Source of the DNA: Cherax quadricarinatus
Lineage: Eukaryota > Arthropoda > Malacostraca > Decapoda > Parastacidae
Length of the DNA stretch: 64,000 nt
Reading direction: 5' to 3'
NCBI RefSeq assembly: GCF_038502225.1
Contig: NC_091301.1
Span: 24,059,508 to 24,123,507 of the forward strand
The stretch's first letter is position 1. The number at the start of each line of letters is the position of its first letter. Position numbers and translations under genes: made by a program. The notes below the pieces were generated by a model that was not told the origin of the DNA, searched no databases, and saw only the letters and a program-made list of their open reading frames with translations. Positions 20,660-31,473 of the stretch are shown here, one piece after another.

Positions 20660-22655
20660 CTCATTTTTCTATTGTTCCTCTTTGTTCTCTTCCTCCTTGT
20701 TCACTTCCTCCTTGTTTTCTTCCTCCTCCTCCGCTCTGTGAGCATGTTTTCACACTCAAAAAGAAATTTTTATGGTCGGCTGATTCATTATGCTGAAGAA
20801 AATTTTTCTCTCTAATTTTTGCGAAATTCCGCTGCCGTTAAGTTTGACTTTATCTCACTGGTCGCTGGAAATACTTTCTGCGGCGATAAAGTCATACTTG
20901 TGGTAGATCTTTTCAAAAGGCTATATGGAAACCAAATACATCTAAATCATAAAGGCTGCTGATCATAATAAAAAAAAAACAATGAAGGCATATACAGTAT
21001 TTTAACCCTTGACGAGTTTCGAGAGTATTGGCCAGTTTTATGGTTACTTTCTTAAGCACTTATGTGCTTAATTGTCCACCTGATTAGGAATATAAAGATG
21101 AACAATATAATAATTTATGTGAAATGTCAAGTTTTGGTTTTAATGAAAATAAGATACCTGTCATATTAAACAAATGTTCTAAATTTGCTTGCAGTAGGCG
21201 GGACAGGCCTAGTTCCTAGGCCTTTTATGTATCCATACGCTCTTGTACTACCGCCGTCAGGAAGGGATATGGGGTGCACCATAAAGTATGGGGTGCACCA
21301 TAAAGTAGCCGCTTATGCAGGAAAATCTAATCTAATCTTCCTGCTAATCAGAAAAACAAAATTGGCAACAGTAAGTTTCTCTTTACAACTAAACAGTTTT
21401 AATTTTTGGTTAATCTATCATTAAAAATATTATACACAAACCAATAAATTTATAAGTAATAAAATAAAAAGCTTACAATTTAATTTCGATAATTCACTTG
21501 AGTAAAAATTTAATTATTACCGTTACAGCCTAACATTGCATAATTAACTTTTAACTCAACACTATAAAAATGGCAACCATCTTTTTAGTTCATATTTTCC
21601 TCCATCTCATTTACAAACAAAATAATTTTCAAACACTAATTATTAATAAGATTAATCCAAACAGTCTTTTTTCCTCATCTATTTGTTCTTTGACTTGGTC
21701 TTCAGGAATTCCTTGAAGGAATTTGCTCGTTTCTTCTTGGCTGACTTATGCCTATCCTTGACTTGGCTCTCATACTCTGGTTGTTCCCTCTACCCTAATA
21801 CTCAGCTCATCAAAGGTGCTTGGTATCCATGACGGGTACCTGACCATCTACGCAGGCTGCCGAGCACGGATACTTGACTATCTCAAGTATTGAGAGACGA
21901 CGCGGACGATGGAACAGATTGACTGCGTTAGTCTCGTGTCAACCGGCCAGTAATGACCAATGAGAGACAGACGATATGTTTCCCAGCTCGGGTCACATCG
22001 GGTCACTCTGAAACATCTTTCTCCATCTTTAATCAAACGTAGGAGGTCCAGAAGTTAAATTATTTTGACAACACTATATTAATACGCAACTAACTCATAA
22101 TTTGGAAGTGAAAACTGGACGGTGTTTGGATCCATCACTCGCGACTTAATGATCCATGACAAATCGAACAGTTGCCCGCCTTTCATTTGCAATTTGTGGG
22201 TTGTGGATTGTTCCTGCCACGGTATTGTGAGTTCAGTTTTTTACAGTATTAATGTGTAGACACATACACATTAATACAGGCCTACAGTTTTCAGTCAAAT
22301 GACCGAGGACTTCCACTGATTTGATGGTCTACCTATTAAAAAATTAAAGATAATAATAGTACCTGACCTGGATGAAGGTATGGTGTGTAGGGAAGGGGAG
22401 CTATGAAGCTTGGTTATAAAATATAAACACCAGGAAAGCAGCCTGGCGTGATAATGAGCAGAACACCATTGTTTATTACGCTCACTGAGATCACTGACAC
22501 TGGCAGCAGCATCCAAGTTGGTGTTTCACTGTAGTGGTGACTCAGTCATGTGTGGGGACCACCTGAATCCGTCGACATCCCTTTTTCTTGACTGGCTACC
22601 ACAGCTGAAGATGATGAGTTGGTTAACAAGTAAATGGAAACTTTATCTTGGTTAT
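20660..22655. other. 2-kb AT-rich stretch, nothing recognised
   Basis: Apart from a pyrimidine-rich patch (20660-20740) and a duplicated GGGGTGCACCATAAAGTA (about 21270-21306), I see no repeat family, RNA gene or convincing exon. This is the largest low-repeat stretch in the window. Confidence 0.5.
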
Positions 22656-22659
22656 ATTA

Positions 22660-22980
22660 ACAGTGGGTTTTACAGACTGATATAAATTTGCCCAGTGAGG
22701 AGCAGGGGTGCGGTGGGGACAATAAGGGAACACTGTATCAACATCCGGGGTCTCAGACTTTAAAACATCTTACCAGAAGATATCAGAAACACTGCTGGAA
22801 CAAGTGCAAAAGCCTTTAAGAGGAAACTGGACAAGTATCTTCACTAGGTGCCAGGTCAATCAGGCTGTGATGGATAAATGGGGCAGCTGGCCTCCAGCAG
22901 CAACAGCCTGGTTGACCAGGCAAGCACCAGAGTAGATAAACTCTCGAAACTCTTCAAAGGTATATCAAAGGTAGTGTTTG
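22660..22980 (+). pseudogene. LINE-A1 C-terminal fragment and tail
   Basis: AGCAGGGGTGCGGTGGGGACAATAAGGGAACACTGTATCAACATCC ... AAACATCTTACCAGAAGATATC ... TTTAAGAGGAAACTGGACAAGTATC, then the A1 tail ending AACTCTTCAAAGGTATATCAAAGGTAG. The terminal ATCAAAGGT is repeated. Confidence 0.8.
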
Positions 22981-23104
22981 TATATAATGGTGATAAGTTG
23001 TGAAGGTGTAGCCCATGATGCCGTAGCATTTGATCTCGTCTGGAGTTAGGTAACACCAAGTGTAATAAATGTAAAGTGACCACGACCCTTCAACCTTGTC
23101 TTAC

Positions 23105-23472
23105 CTGTAGGTTACCTGTAATCGCTTCTGGAGGTCGCCACTCCCGCAGACCGGTCGCAGCCCAGACATTCTGGTTGCTATTCTGATCAGTCAAGCTGTT
23201 CCTGCCCGCCGCCCGCAACCTAACATATGCACCACAGCTCGGCTGATCAAGAATGATTTGAGGAAATTGTTTAGTTCCATTTTGAAGAGAACCAGGGTAG
23301 GATGTTGAGTCGTGGCCGCTTTACACTTATTGAATTGTGTGTGTGTACTCAATGCTTCCCTGCTTTTCACTGGAGATATCTTGCACCGTTTGCCATGCCT
23401 CTTGTGTTCATATTTAGGTATTTTGGAGTGGGACCAATCCCTCCAGAATCTTTCAGTTGTAGATTATCATGT
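23105..23472 (-). pseudogene. LINE-A3 C-terminal fragment and tail
   Basis: Starts at the 3' terminus ACCTGTAGGTTACCTGTAATCGCTTCTGGAGGTCGCC, an A3 variant of the 11-bp terminal repeat, and extends upstream through the C-terminal coding region to the PNLH-equivalent. No long open frame. Confidence 0.7.
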
Positions 23473-23645
23473 ATGAGGTGCTATCAAAAAGTTCCCAGAG
23501 TGAAATATAGCGTCAGTGTAGATGATGCTGCGCAGTACACTCCTTTGTGAAGTAGCATAGCGCATTTCAGTGCGGTCGATCATTCAGTCATTCCGTTGAG
23601 GTGTGTCAGCAGTCCACTGGAAGACTTGATTGATATCAGCCTGGG
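23473..23645. other. possible mariner-like terminal fragment
   Basis: GAGGTGCTATCAAAAAGTTCCCAG at about 23474 resembles the outer end of some mariner elements (GGTGCTATCAAAAAGT...). No matching opposite terminus or transposase frame is seen here, so this is weak. Confidence 0.25.
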
Positions 23646-23647
23646 TG

Positions 23648-23935
23648 CCCCGGTGGCCTGGTGGCTTAAGCTCTCGCTTCACACACGGAGGGCCCGGGTT
23701 CGATTCCCGGTGGAAACATTTCGAGGTGTTTCCTTACAGCTGTTGTCCTGTTCACCTAGCAGCAAATAGGTACCAGGGGTGTTAGTCGACTGGTGTGGAT
23801 CGCATCCTGGGGGACAAGATTGAGGACAACAATGGAAATAAGTTAGACAGTCCTCGATGACGCACTGACTTTCTTGCGTTATCCTGGGTGGCTAACCTTC
23901 CGGGGTTAAAAATCCGAACGAAATCTTATCTTATG
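23648..23935 (+). mobile_element. tRNA-derived SINE, best-preserved copy
   Basis: The tRNA-like head has a near-consensus A box TGGCTTAAGCTC (23662-23673) and a perfect B box GGTTCGATTCC (23697-23707), 24 bp apart as in tRNA genes. The tRNA-unrelated body and tail are shared with 4385-4692. Pol III transcription is expected; no coding capacity. Confidence 0.85.
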
Positions 23936-23982
23936 CTCGCTGTGTTTTCAGTGGATGCCACTCTCATACACTTCCTAGTACC

Positions 23983-24088
23983 TGGTTACCTGGAAGTTAT
24001 TCCGGGGATCAACGCCCCTGCGGCCCGGTCCACGACCAGGCCTCCCGGTGGATCAGGGCCTGACCAACCAGGCTGTTACTGCTGGCGG
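23983..24088 (-). mobile_element. LINE-A2 3' tail insertion
   Basis: TTACCTGGAAGTTATTCCGGGG ... GGCCTGACCAACCAGGCTGTTACTGCTGGC. About 105 bp of the A2 terminus (minus). It is followed by an A3-type tail end on the + strand (GGGGGCTATGATCTCCGGAAGCGACTCCAGGTAA, 24107-24140). Confidence 0.85.
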
Positions 24089-24189
24089 TCGATCAATCCC
24101 GGGACGCGGGGGCTATGATCTCCGGAAGCGACTCCAGGTAAATCCACCAAGACTACCAACACCAAAAGGCGAAATGTCTTATAATTCGC

Positions 24190-24470
24190 GGAGCATTTAC
24201 TGTAGTAGTCGTTTTCGGGGACTCGCTGCCCCCGCGGCTTGGTACTAGACGAGGAGTCCCGGTTGCTTGCTTGATCAACTAGACTGTTGTTGCTAGCCGC
24301 ACGTAAATCAACATAGGCGCTACAACCCAGCTAACCAGGAACAAACTTTGGGAATTTATCAAGTTTCCTCTCGAATACAGCTAAAGGTTTATTAATAATT
24401 CCCCTTACGTTTGAAGGAAGGGTGTTGAAATGTCTTGGTCTCTGTGTTGACCTAATGACAAGTAACTGGA
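24190..24470 (-). pseudogene. LINE-A3 C-terminal fragment
   Basis: GTTTTCGGGGACTCGCTGCCCCCGCGGCTTGG ... TTATCAAGTTTCCTCTCGAATACAGC ... AATTCCCCTTACGTTTGAAGGAAGGGTGTTGAAATGTCTTGG follows the tail-to-C-terminus order. Confidence 0.7.
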
Positions 24471-24644
24471 TCACTTACGATCGTTGCAGATTATCTCGTG
24501 CAAACATTCTCAATGTCGCCAGCCTCTCTGAGGGCTCTGAGAGATCCAAGTGGCACTGTTGTATCATGTGACACTGACAGGCTTGTTTTGGTGAGTGGTG
24601 GATGGTGTAACTCTACACTTCTGGGATGTTTCTTCATTCAACCC

Positions 24645-25765
24645 CGGGACCCTGAATTACACGGGACCCTGCGTCACACTGGACCCTGAATCACACGGGA
24701 TCGTGTGTCACACAGGACCCTAAATCACACGGGACCCTGAATCACACGGGACCATGAATCACACAGGACCATGCGTCACACGGGACCATGAATCACACAG
24801 GACCATGCGTCACACAGGACCCTGAATCACACGGGACCCTGAATCACACAGGGCCATGCGTCACACAGGACCCTGAATCACACGGGACCATGCGTCACAC
24901 AGGACCCTGAATCACACGGGACCCTGCGTCACACAGGACCCTAAATCACACCGGACCCTGCGTCACACAGGACCCTGAATCACACCGAACCCTGAATCAC
25001 ACGGGACCCTGCGTCACACAGGACTCTGAATCACACGGGACCCTGCGTCACACAGGACCCTGAATCACGCGGGGCCCTGCGTCACACAGGACCCTGAATC
25101 ACACGGGACCCTGAATCACACAGGACCCTGCATCACACGGGACCCTGCGTCACGCGGGACCTTGAATAACACGGGACCCTGCGTTACACAGGACCCTGAA
25201 TCACACGGGACCCTGAATCACACAGGACCCTGCATCACACAAGACCCTGAATCTCACGGGACCATGCGTCACACGGGACCCTGCGTCACACAGGACCCTG
25301 AATCACACGGGACCCTGAATCACACGGGACCCTGTATCACACAGGACCCTGTATCACACAGGACCCTGTATCACACGGGATTCTGCATCACACAGGATTA
25401 TGCATCACAGAACCCTGCGTCACACGGGACCCTGCGCCACACAGGACCCTGCGTCACACGGGACCCTACATTAAAAAGGAACACTGCCTCATTAAGGAAC
25501 CTAGCTTCACACGGGTCCCTCCATCACACGGGTCCCTCCGCCACACGGGTCCCTCCGTCACACGGGTCCCTCCATCACATGGGTCCCTCCATCACACGGG
25601 TCCCTCCATCACACGGGTCCCTCCATCACATGGGTCCCTCCATCACACGGATCCCTCCGTCACACGGGTCCCTCCATCACACGGATCCCTCCGTCACACG
25701 GGTCCCTCCATCACATGGGTCCCTCCATCACACGGATCCCTGCCTCACCAAGGCAACATGCCTCA
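24645..25765. repeat. 17-bp satellite with two sub-arrays
   Basis: 24645-25470 consists of CACACGGGACCCTGAAT / CACACAGGACCCTGCGT alternating units. 25500-25760 consists of CACACGGGTCCCTCCAT units, also 17 bp, so the second array derives from the first. About 65 copies in total. The 202-codon open frame on + is a product of 3 x 17 = 51 with no stops. Confidence 0.96.
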
Positions 25766-25984
25766 CATAGGATACTGTTCCTAATAACCCACCACCTTGC
25801 CTCATTTGCCCAACCTCTTCCCGCTCCTCCAAGCAGAAACTGACGCATTACAACGCGTAGGGAAGTAAGCTGATGTTTGAGTACGGATTAGTTACATATG
25901 ATTTCCGTTGTTGTGTTCAAATCTTTTTAATCCTGCAGGTCAAACTTTTTTGTAATGGAAAGACGGTTGGCAGTGTACACATGA

Positions 25985-26225
25985 TCAAGACAATAGACAG
26001 GCTGTAGAACAAGCTTTTACTGGAACATTTCGCTCATGTCTAGGTTTATGAAACCATAACCTCACAAAGCTATACAGAGAGGAAAACGTCCCAAAGATTT
26101 CGTCTTTACTATTGTCGACAGTACGACATTTTGATGGTTCTTCCAGGCAGTTGTTCTCCAGTAACCAGTTAGTTATAGAGACTAGTGACGCTCCTTGACC
26201 GCAGCCCGTCCTCCAGCTCATTTAA
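25985..26225 (-). mobile_element. degenerate hammerhead-like element (copy f)
   Basis: On the minus strand, TTTCATAAACC-TAGACAT-GAGCGAAATGTTCC is followed by AGTAAAAG at the spacing where other copies have AATAAA, then a TGTCTTGATC tail. The catalytic box is mutated and GAAAC has become GAAAT. I infer it is a decayed member of the family best preserved at 55947-56533. Confidence 0.4.
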
Positions 26226-26229
26226 TGTG

Positions 26230-26974
26230 ACAAGAGGTTTAGATGGAGCAGAAATCAACGAACTATATACTAATGTTGGTCTCGTAACGAGTTGGTCCAC
26301 AAGATATGTAGTGGTCTTGTAATCTGTTGGTTCTGGCGACCTGTAGAGCTCCTGTAACCAGTTGGTTAAGGGGGACCATTAATATTCCCATAACGAGTGA
26401 GTTTGCATTCTGCATAGCTCTTGTAACCGGTGCGCAGCTGGGTGTTGATTCTAGGTATGTACCCTCTTCGCTGTGTACATTTGGCCCTCTCATACCCGGC
26501 GTTTGAATCAAAGCGAGGAGCGTGTGTAGCGTGAGTGTCCCCCCACTTTTTTAGCTGAGTTTCCCTTAAATGTAAACTGACTGCCCTCGCTCCTGACCAC
26601 GGACTGCAGAAACAAACCCTTTGATGTTGATGTTTTGATAATGTGTTTTATCCCATGTTTTATCTGGCTGTATCGCTGCTCAGAGTTGGCAGAATCTTCC
26701 TGTAATGGAGCTGATGTATCGGAGTGTTCATCACGTGTGGAGATGATGAAGCTGGACCCATCAGGCTGCTTCAGTCTCTATATTCTCCCATACACCTATA
26801 ACGCCTTTCCCTGCTCATATATCTCATGTTTTCTCTTTCTGTCTCTCCCTCTCTATCCCCCCCTCTTATATAATCATCCCGTTATATTCTAGATAGAGAG
26901 ACGGACAGACGTAAATAGGTAAAGATAAATTGAAAGATGATAAAATTATATTAATTTGTCTTTTTCTTGCTGCA
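26230..26974. other. spacer, nothing recognised
   Basis: Mixed-composition sequence with some irregular TTGTAACCAGTTGGTT words (26270-26425) and a pyrimidine-rich patch at 26835-26870. The right end provides the polypyrimidine tract of the candidate exon that follows. Confidence 0.4.
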
Positions 26975-26975
26975 G

Positions 26976-27026
26976 GTATGTGAGCGTGTGTGGACAGGTG
27001 GACCTACGAGGCCTCGCAGCACAGAG
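26976..27026 (+). CDS. candidate 51-bp internal exon of an unknown host gene
   Basis: A strong acceptor (polypyrimidine TTTGTCTTTTTCTTGCTGCAG ending at 26975) and a consensus donor (CAGAG|GTGAGTAG at 27027) bracket 51 bp. Two frames are open: one gives VCERVWTGGPTRPRSTE, the other YVSVCGQVDLRGLAAQR. I recognise no family. No partner exons are identifiable in the window, so this may be chance. Confidence 0.3.
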
Positions 27027-27029
27027 GTG

Positions 27030-27560
27030 AGTAGTGGCAGTGTCAGACCGGACCTTGGGTATCACCCTAAATCCACTGCTAACTTAATTGCATTAAAAAT
27101 TATCGATCAGAATAATTATAAGTTAGTCTTGTGAACGGCTCAGACTGGGAGTTGGAGGTGACAGAGGGAAGAGGAAAACCTTAATGAATATATTTAGCAT
27201 TTGATAAACACTTCAGCTATCACAAAAGATCCTTTAACTTAATTACGCAAGTGGATATAATTCAACATATCCTGATATGAAAATGATGCAGCATTATAAG
27301 GGGAAAAGGGGGGATTACCTAGAGTAAAATGTCCGAACTCTTTAACACTCAAGTGTCTTGCCAAACTTGCAACCCACTAGAAGCCTTCCTGGATCTCTGA
27401 AATCTCTCTTTATTTTACCATTCCTGGCTTTCTTAAAAATTCTTATTCCGCCCCACCTAAAAGCAAGGAATCGGATATACATGTATTCTGGTACATCAGA
27501 GTCTTAGAGCAATTAGGTTTACCGTAGAGAGCGAGTCCATTAAAAATCCGCATTAGCATT
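27030..27560. other. AT-rich spacer
   Basis: No recognisable feature; intron-like composition if the adjacent exon is real. Confidence 0.4.
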
Positions 27561-27563
27561 TAT

Positions 27564-27611
27564 TAATATTGGAGAAGGTTAGGCCTTTTGGCCTAACCTT
27601 CTCCAATATTA
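27564..27611. repeat. perfect 22-bp hairpin with TTTT loop
   Basis: TAATATTGGAGAAGGTTAGGCC (27564-27585) and its exact reverse complement (27590-27611) flank TTTT. It would form a very stable stem-loop in RNA or a cruciform in DNA. No surrounding inverted repeat extends it. Confidence 0.97.
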
Positions 27612-27879
27612 GATCAAGACTTCTTAATACGGAAAAATATGAGATCAACACTTGCAAGCAGCTGAACCCTCCTAAATTAACCCGGCAAATATCAGAAGAA
27701 AAGCACGTTCTTCAGGTTCCATCTTAAATGGGTAACCAGCCGCCTGGAGCAATATTATATCCCTTTTCCTCTTCCTGATAAAAATGTGTGTTAGGAGAAA
27801 CTGAGAATTTTCATATGCACTTAGAGGATTATATTTTTCCTAACCTTAACACTATCATGAGTGCGATAATACAGCTGAT

Positions 27880-28165
27880 TTGTCATATAGACGACACTAA
27901 TACAAATGTTGTGAAAGCTGGGAAAATGATAGGGCAGATAATGAGAATTTCCAGAACAAGAGAAATCTTGCCAATGGTGACACTATTCACATCTGTTAGG
28001 TAAAAGGACACAAGGCAGCTAATGTAACATTTTACTGAGGCAACGTTTCGCTCTCCAAGAGCTTTGTTCAACCGTTACCTAACACATTGTCGGTAATTCT
28101 ACCAAGATTATTACTCTTCACATCTGTTGTGCTTCCTCGCCTGGACTACTTTTTTTTTGGTTTTA
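27880..28165 (+). pseudogene. LINE-A post-RT fragment split by a hammerhead-like element
   Basis: 27880-27997 encodes DDTNTNVVKAGKMIGQIMRISRTREILPMVTLFTS, matching the RT thumb segment (ATIARARKMIGWIMRTFKTRDAKPMMILFKS) of the copy at 29.1 kb. The reading resumes after an insertion with LFTSVVLPRLDYF at 28115-28152. Confidence 0.7.
27998..28111 (-). mobile_element. hammerhead-like element (copy e) with target-site duplication
   Basis: A ~114-bp insertion in a LINE remnant, flanked by CACTATTCACATCTGTT (27981-27997) and TACTCTTCACATCTGTT (28112-28128). On the minus strand it reads TTGAACAAAG, stem II GCTCT-TGG-AGAGC (28050-28062), GAAACGTTGCC, AGTAAAATG at the AATAAA position, and a TGCCTTGTGTCCTTTT tail. 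The conserved CUGANGA box is mutated, so it is probably not self-cleaving. Confidence 0.6.
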
Positions 28166-28199
28166 ACCACACTATGTACTGGAGTGAAAGATATGGGAG

Positions 28200-28398
28200 G
28201 AAATGTAAAATGAACCCAGTGAAGAGCATGGGCGCCATGGGCTAAACCCGTAGGATTATACAGCGCCTGGGGGGGATATGGAAGACATTCAGGCTTAATT
28301 CGGGGAACTGGAGCACAGATCCAATTTCCTAAATCAAGAGCCCCACTAAACCGAATCAAGGAACCTTCCGTGAGGGGAGTACTCACCTTGAGAAGCTA
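28200..28398 (-). mobile_element. SINE-like element (family C)
   Basis: Core AAACCCGTAGGATTATACAGCGCCTGGGGG ... AGACATTCAGGCTTAATTCGGGGAACTGGAGCACAGATCCAATTTCCTAAATCAAGAGCCCC ... AAGGAACCTTCC. Better preserved than the copy at 3405. Confidence 0.65.
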
Positions 28399-28404
28399 TA
28401 CACC

Positions 28405-30205
28405 GTTACCTGGAGGTTATTCCGGGGGGGGGATCAACGCCCCCGCGGCCCGGTCCATGGCCAGGCCTCCCGATGGATCAGGGCCTGATCAACTAGGCTG
28501 TTACTGCTGGCCGCACGCAGTCCAACGTACGAGCCACAGCCCGGCTGATCCGGCACTGACTTTAGGTATCTGTCCAGCTCTCTCTTGAAGGCAGCCAGGG
28601 GTTTATTGGCAATTCCCCTAATGCTTGATGGGAGGCTGTTAAACAGTTTTGGGCCCCGGACACTTAAGGTGTTTTCCCTTAGTGTACCAATGGCGCCCCT
28701 ACTTTTTATTGGGGGCATTTTGCATCGCCTGCCCAGTCTTTTACTTTCGTAGGGAGTGATTTCTGTGTGCAGATTTGGGACCATTCCTTCCAAGATTTTC
28801 CAAGTGTAGATTATGATATATCTCTCCCTCCTGCGTTCCAACGAGTACAAGTCAAGTGCTTCCAAGCGTTCCTAGTAGTTAAGGTGCTTGACAGAACTTA
28901 TACGTGCAGTAAAGGATCTCTGTACACTCTCTAGATCTGCGATTTCACCTGCTTTGAATGGAGATGTTAATGTACAGCAGTATTCCAGCCTAGAGAGAAC
29001 AAGTGATTTGAAAAGGATCATCATGGGCTTGGCATCTCTCGTTTTGAAAGTTCTCATTATCCATCCTATCATTTTCCTTGCACGTGCGATCGTGGCACTG
29101 TTGTGATCCTTGAAAGTGAGATCCTCAGACATTACTACTCCCAGGTCCCTTACATTAGTTTTCCGCTCTATTGTATGGCCGGAGTCAGTAGTATACTCTG
29201 TTCTAGTTATTATCTCCTCCAGTTTTCCATTACGGAGTAGTTGGAATTTGTCCTCATTGAACATCATATTGTTTACCGTTGCCCATTGGAAAATTTTGTT
29301 TATATCTTCTTGGAGATTAATAACCGCGTCCTCAGCAGATGACAACCTCATGCAGATCCTAGTATCATCCGCAAAGGATGATACGGTGCTGTGGTGTATA
29401 TCTCTGTTTATGTCTGATATGAGGATAAGGAATAAGATGGGGGCGAGTACTGTGCCTTGTGGAACAGAGCTCTTCACTATGGCAGCCTCCGATTTAACTC
29501 TGTTGACCACTACTCTTTGTGTTCGATTTGTTAGGAAGTTGAAGATCCATGTCCCCACTTTCCCAGTTATTCCTTTAGCACGTATTTTATGGGCTATTAC
29601 GCCATGATCGCATTTGTCAAATGCTTTTGCAAAGTCTGTGTATATTACATCTGCATTCTGATTTTCTTCCAGTGCATCCAAGGCCATGTCATAGTGATCC
29701 AGTAGTTGTGAGAGGCAGGAGCGACCTGCCCTGAACCCATGTTGCCCTGGATTGTGCAGATTTTGGGAATCCAGGTGATTTGCAATCCTGCTTCTTAGCA
29801 CTCTTTCAAAGATTTTTATGATGTGGGACGTCAGAGCTATTGATCTATAGTTCTTAGCTAATGCTTTGCTGCCACCTTTATGGAGTGGGCCTATATCCGT
29901 TGTTTTAAGTGACTGTGGAATTTCACCCATGTCCAAGCTCCTCCTCCATAGTGTACTTAGGGCACGCGAGAGGGGTTTCTTGCAGTTCTTAATGAAAACA
30001 GAGTTCCACGAGTCTGGGCCCGGGGCTGAGTGCATAGGCATGTCAATGGCTTTTTCGAAATCTATCGGAGTTAGGGTAATGTCGGAAATCTGGCATACAT
30101 TTATGGAGTTTTGAGGCTCATTCATGAAGAAATCATTTGGGTCGTCGATCCTCAGACCGATTAGTGGTTCACTAAACACAGAGTCGTACTGGGATTTCAA
30201 TATTT
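28405..30205 (-). CDS. LINE-A ORF2: reverse transcriptase and C-terminal tail (5'-truncated, one nonsense codon)
   Basis: This is the best coding copy of LINE-A. From 30200 the minus frame is open for 442 codons, meets TAG at 28872-28874 where the family has TGG (LNYWERLE context), then stays open in the same frame to TGA at 28434-28436. RT landmarks in order: LHKGGSKALAKNYRSIAL; ARAFDKCDHGV-like AKAFDKCDHGV; QHGFRAGRSCLSQLL; SSVPQGTVLAPILF; the catalytic FADDTRI; and the thumb with VLSRLEYCC. The family-specific tail follows (YSLERRRERYIIIY, PNLHTEITPYESKRLGRR, FNSLPSSIRGI, FKRELDRYLKSVPDQP). The stop lies ~30 bp from the A2 3' terminus, so the 3' UTR is minimal. The 5' part (endonuclease, ORF1) is missing; the element abuts a mariner remnant at ~30205. 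By motif style I place it in the jockey/CR1/L2 superfamily. Confidence 0.88.
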
Positions 30206-30800
30206 CACTTCATGTTCCCAGCGACTCTGCCACTTCTCAAAACATTTCTAGAACTCTTCTTTCCCAACAGCTTCTAAAGCGGCCTACAATTTTGCTTGAA
30301 TCTTCTCCATATTATTAAAACGCTTCCTCTTGAGTGCCATTTTTATTTTTGAGAAGAGAAAGAAGTCACAAGGGGCTAGATCTGAGGAATAAGGAGGGAG
30401 GTTATCAACCACTATGTTGTTTTTGGCCGATAAATGGTCTTTCTGGTCTTGAGTCAGCACACAGGGCACAAATTTCTACATCACTTGCAGTGTCCTGGGT
30501 TCTCTGACGACGATCTTCTTCAGTAACCTTCCTCACTTTTTTATTGTTAGTGTTTGTTTTTGACGTTCATAAACGACCAGTGTTCATCATCCTCAACTGA
30601 TGGTCATCCTGTTTTGAGACGAGAGAACCATTCATAACACTGCTCGACCCAGTGCTTCATTGCCATATGCACGCTGACGCATTTTGTGAGCCTCACTAGC
30701 AATTGTATCGAGTTTGAAATAGAATTTCACATGCACACACTGTTCTTTCTTTCAAATATTCAGCCATTCACCCAGAAAGTGTGAGAAAATTCGAGTTTGA
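30206..30800 (-). pseudogene. mariner-family transposase, internally deleted
   Basis: The minus strand begins with KFYFKLDTIASEAHKMRQRAYGNEALGRA, then after a frameshift CYEWFSRLKTG and SVEDDEH, the N-terminal DNA-binding region of mariner transposases. It then jumps to KFVPCVLTQDQKDHLS and the C-terminal block NNIVVDNLPPYSSDLAPCDFFLFSKIKMALKRKRF (frame 30469-30284), ending near KCFEKWQSRWEHEVKY. YSxDLAPCDFFLF carries the third catalytic Asp of the DD34D triad. The region with the first two Asp residues is deleted and stops are present, so it cannot be active. LINE-A joins it at ~30205. Confidence 0.85.
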
Positions 30801-31465
30801 GAGCTTCTTGAAAGCATTTTGTATGTGGGTGTTACTTTAAAGTTAGTGACTGTGCTGTGTATGGATGTTATCTTACTACAGTAAGGGAAGAGGTTGTGTC
30901 ATGCATGGGTATTAACTTATGTTAAGGGTAATGGTTATGAAAGGGCATTCCTTTGCAGGGAAGTGGGTTTCACGTTAGTGTTCCTTTACTTTAAAAGAAG
31001 AGGGCGTCGTTAGTGAGTGTACTGTAGGTTCTTTAAAGCTAAGGTCCTCCCTAACTTTTATATCCCTCACTTTTCGCCCTGAAAATATAACACCAATTTC
31101 TCTCTCTCTCTCTCTCTGCCAGCCAATTCCCCAGTATTTACTGTTTCACTGTTTCTTTCGTGTCGTTTTGATTTTTCGTTTAATCTTTTTCCTCTCTTTT
31201 CGACATTTTGAGCCTGTAAAATATAAGGGGTTAGGAAGGTCTCTAAAAAAACAGTATCAGCAAAGTCCCCTTTCATTTTTTCTGCTTTCCCTTAGCACTT
31301 AGTAGAGTGGCTGCTGAATAATACGGATCCAAGTGGTGTGCTGGATACTACATTGAAGAAAGGAGACACGCTGTACAACTTGACTATTATTAGCAAGGCA
31401 GTTCACTCAGTAAAGAGCTTCGTCATGTGATAAAACTGTACACAGTGTGAGCCTGTTTATCTTAA
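30801..31465. other. spacer, nothing recognised
   Basis: Contains a short (CT)n at 31097-31119. No gene seen. Confidence 0.45.
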
Positions 31466-31473
31466 CATACCTA

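Noticed and set aside
25162..25770. 202-codon frame of His-Gly-Thr repeats
   Set aside because: 17-bp satellite; three units make 51 nt with no stops.
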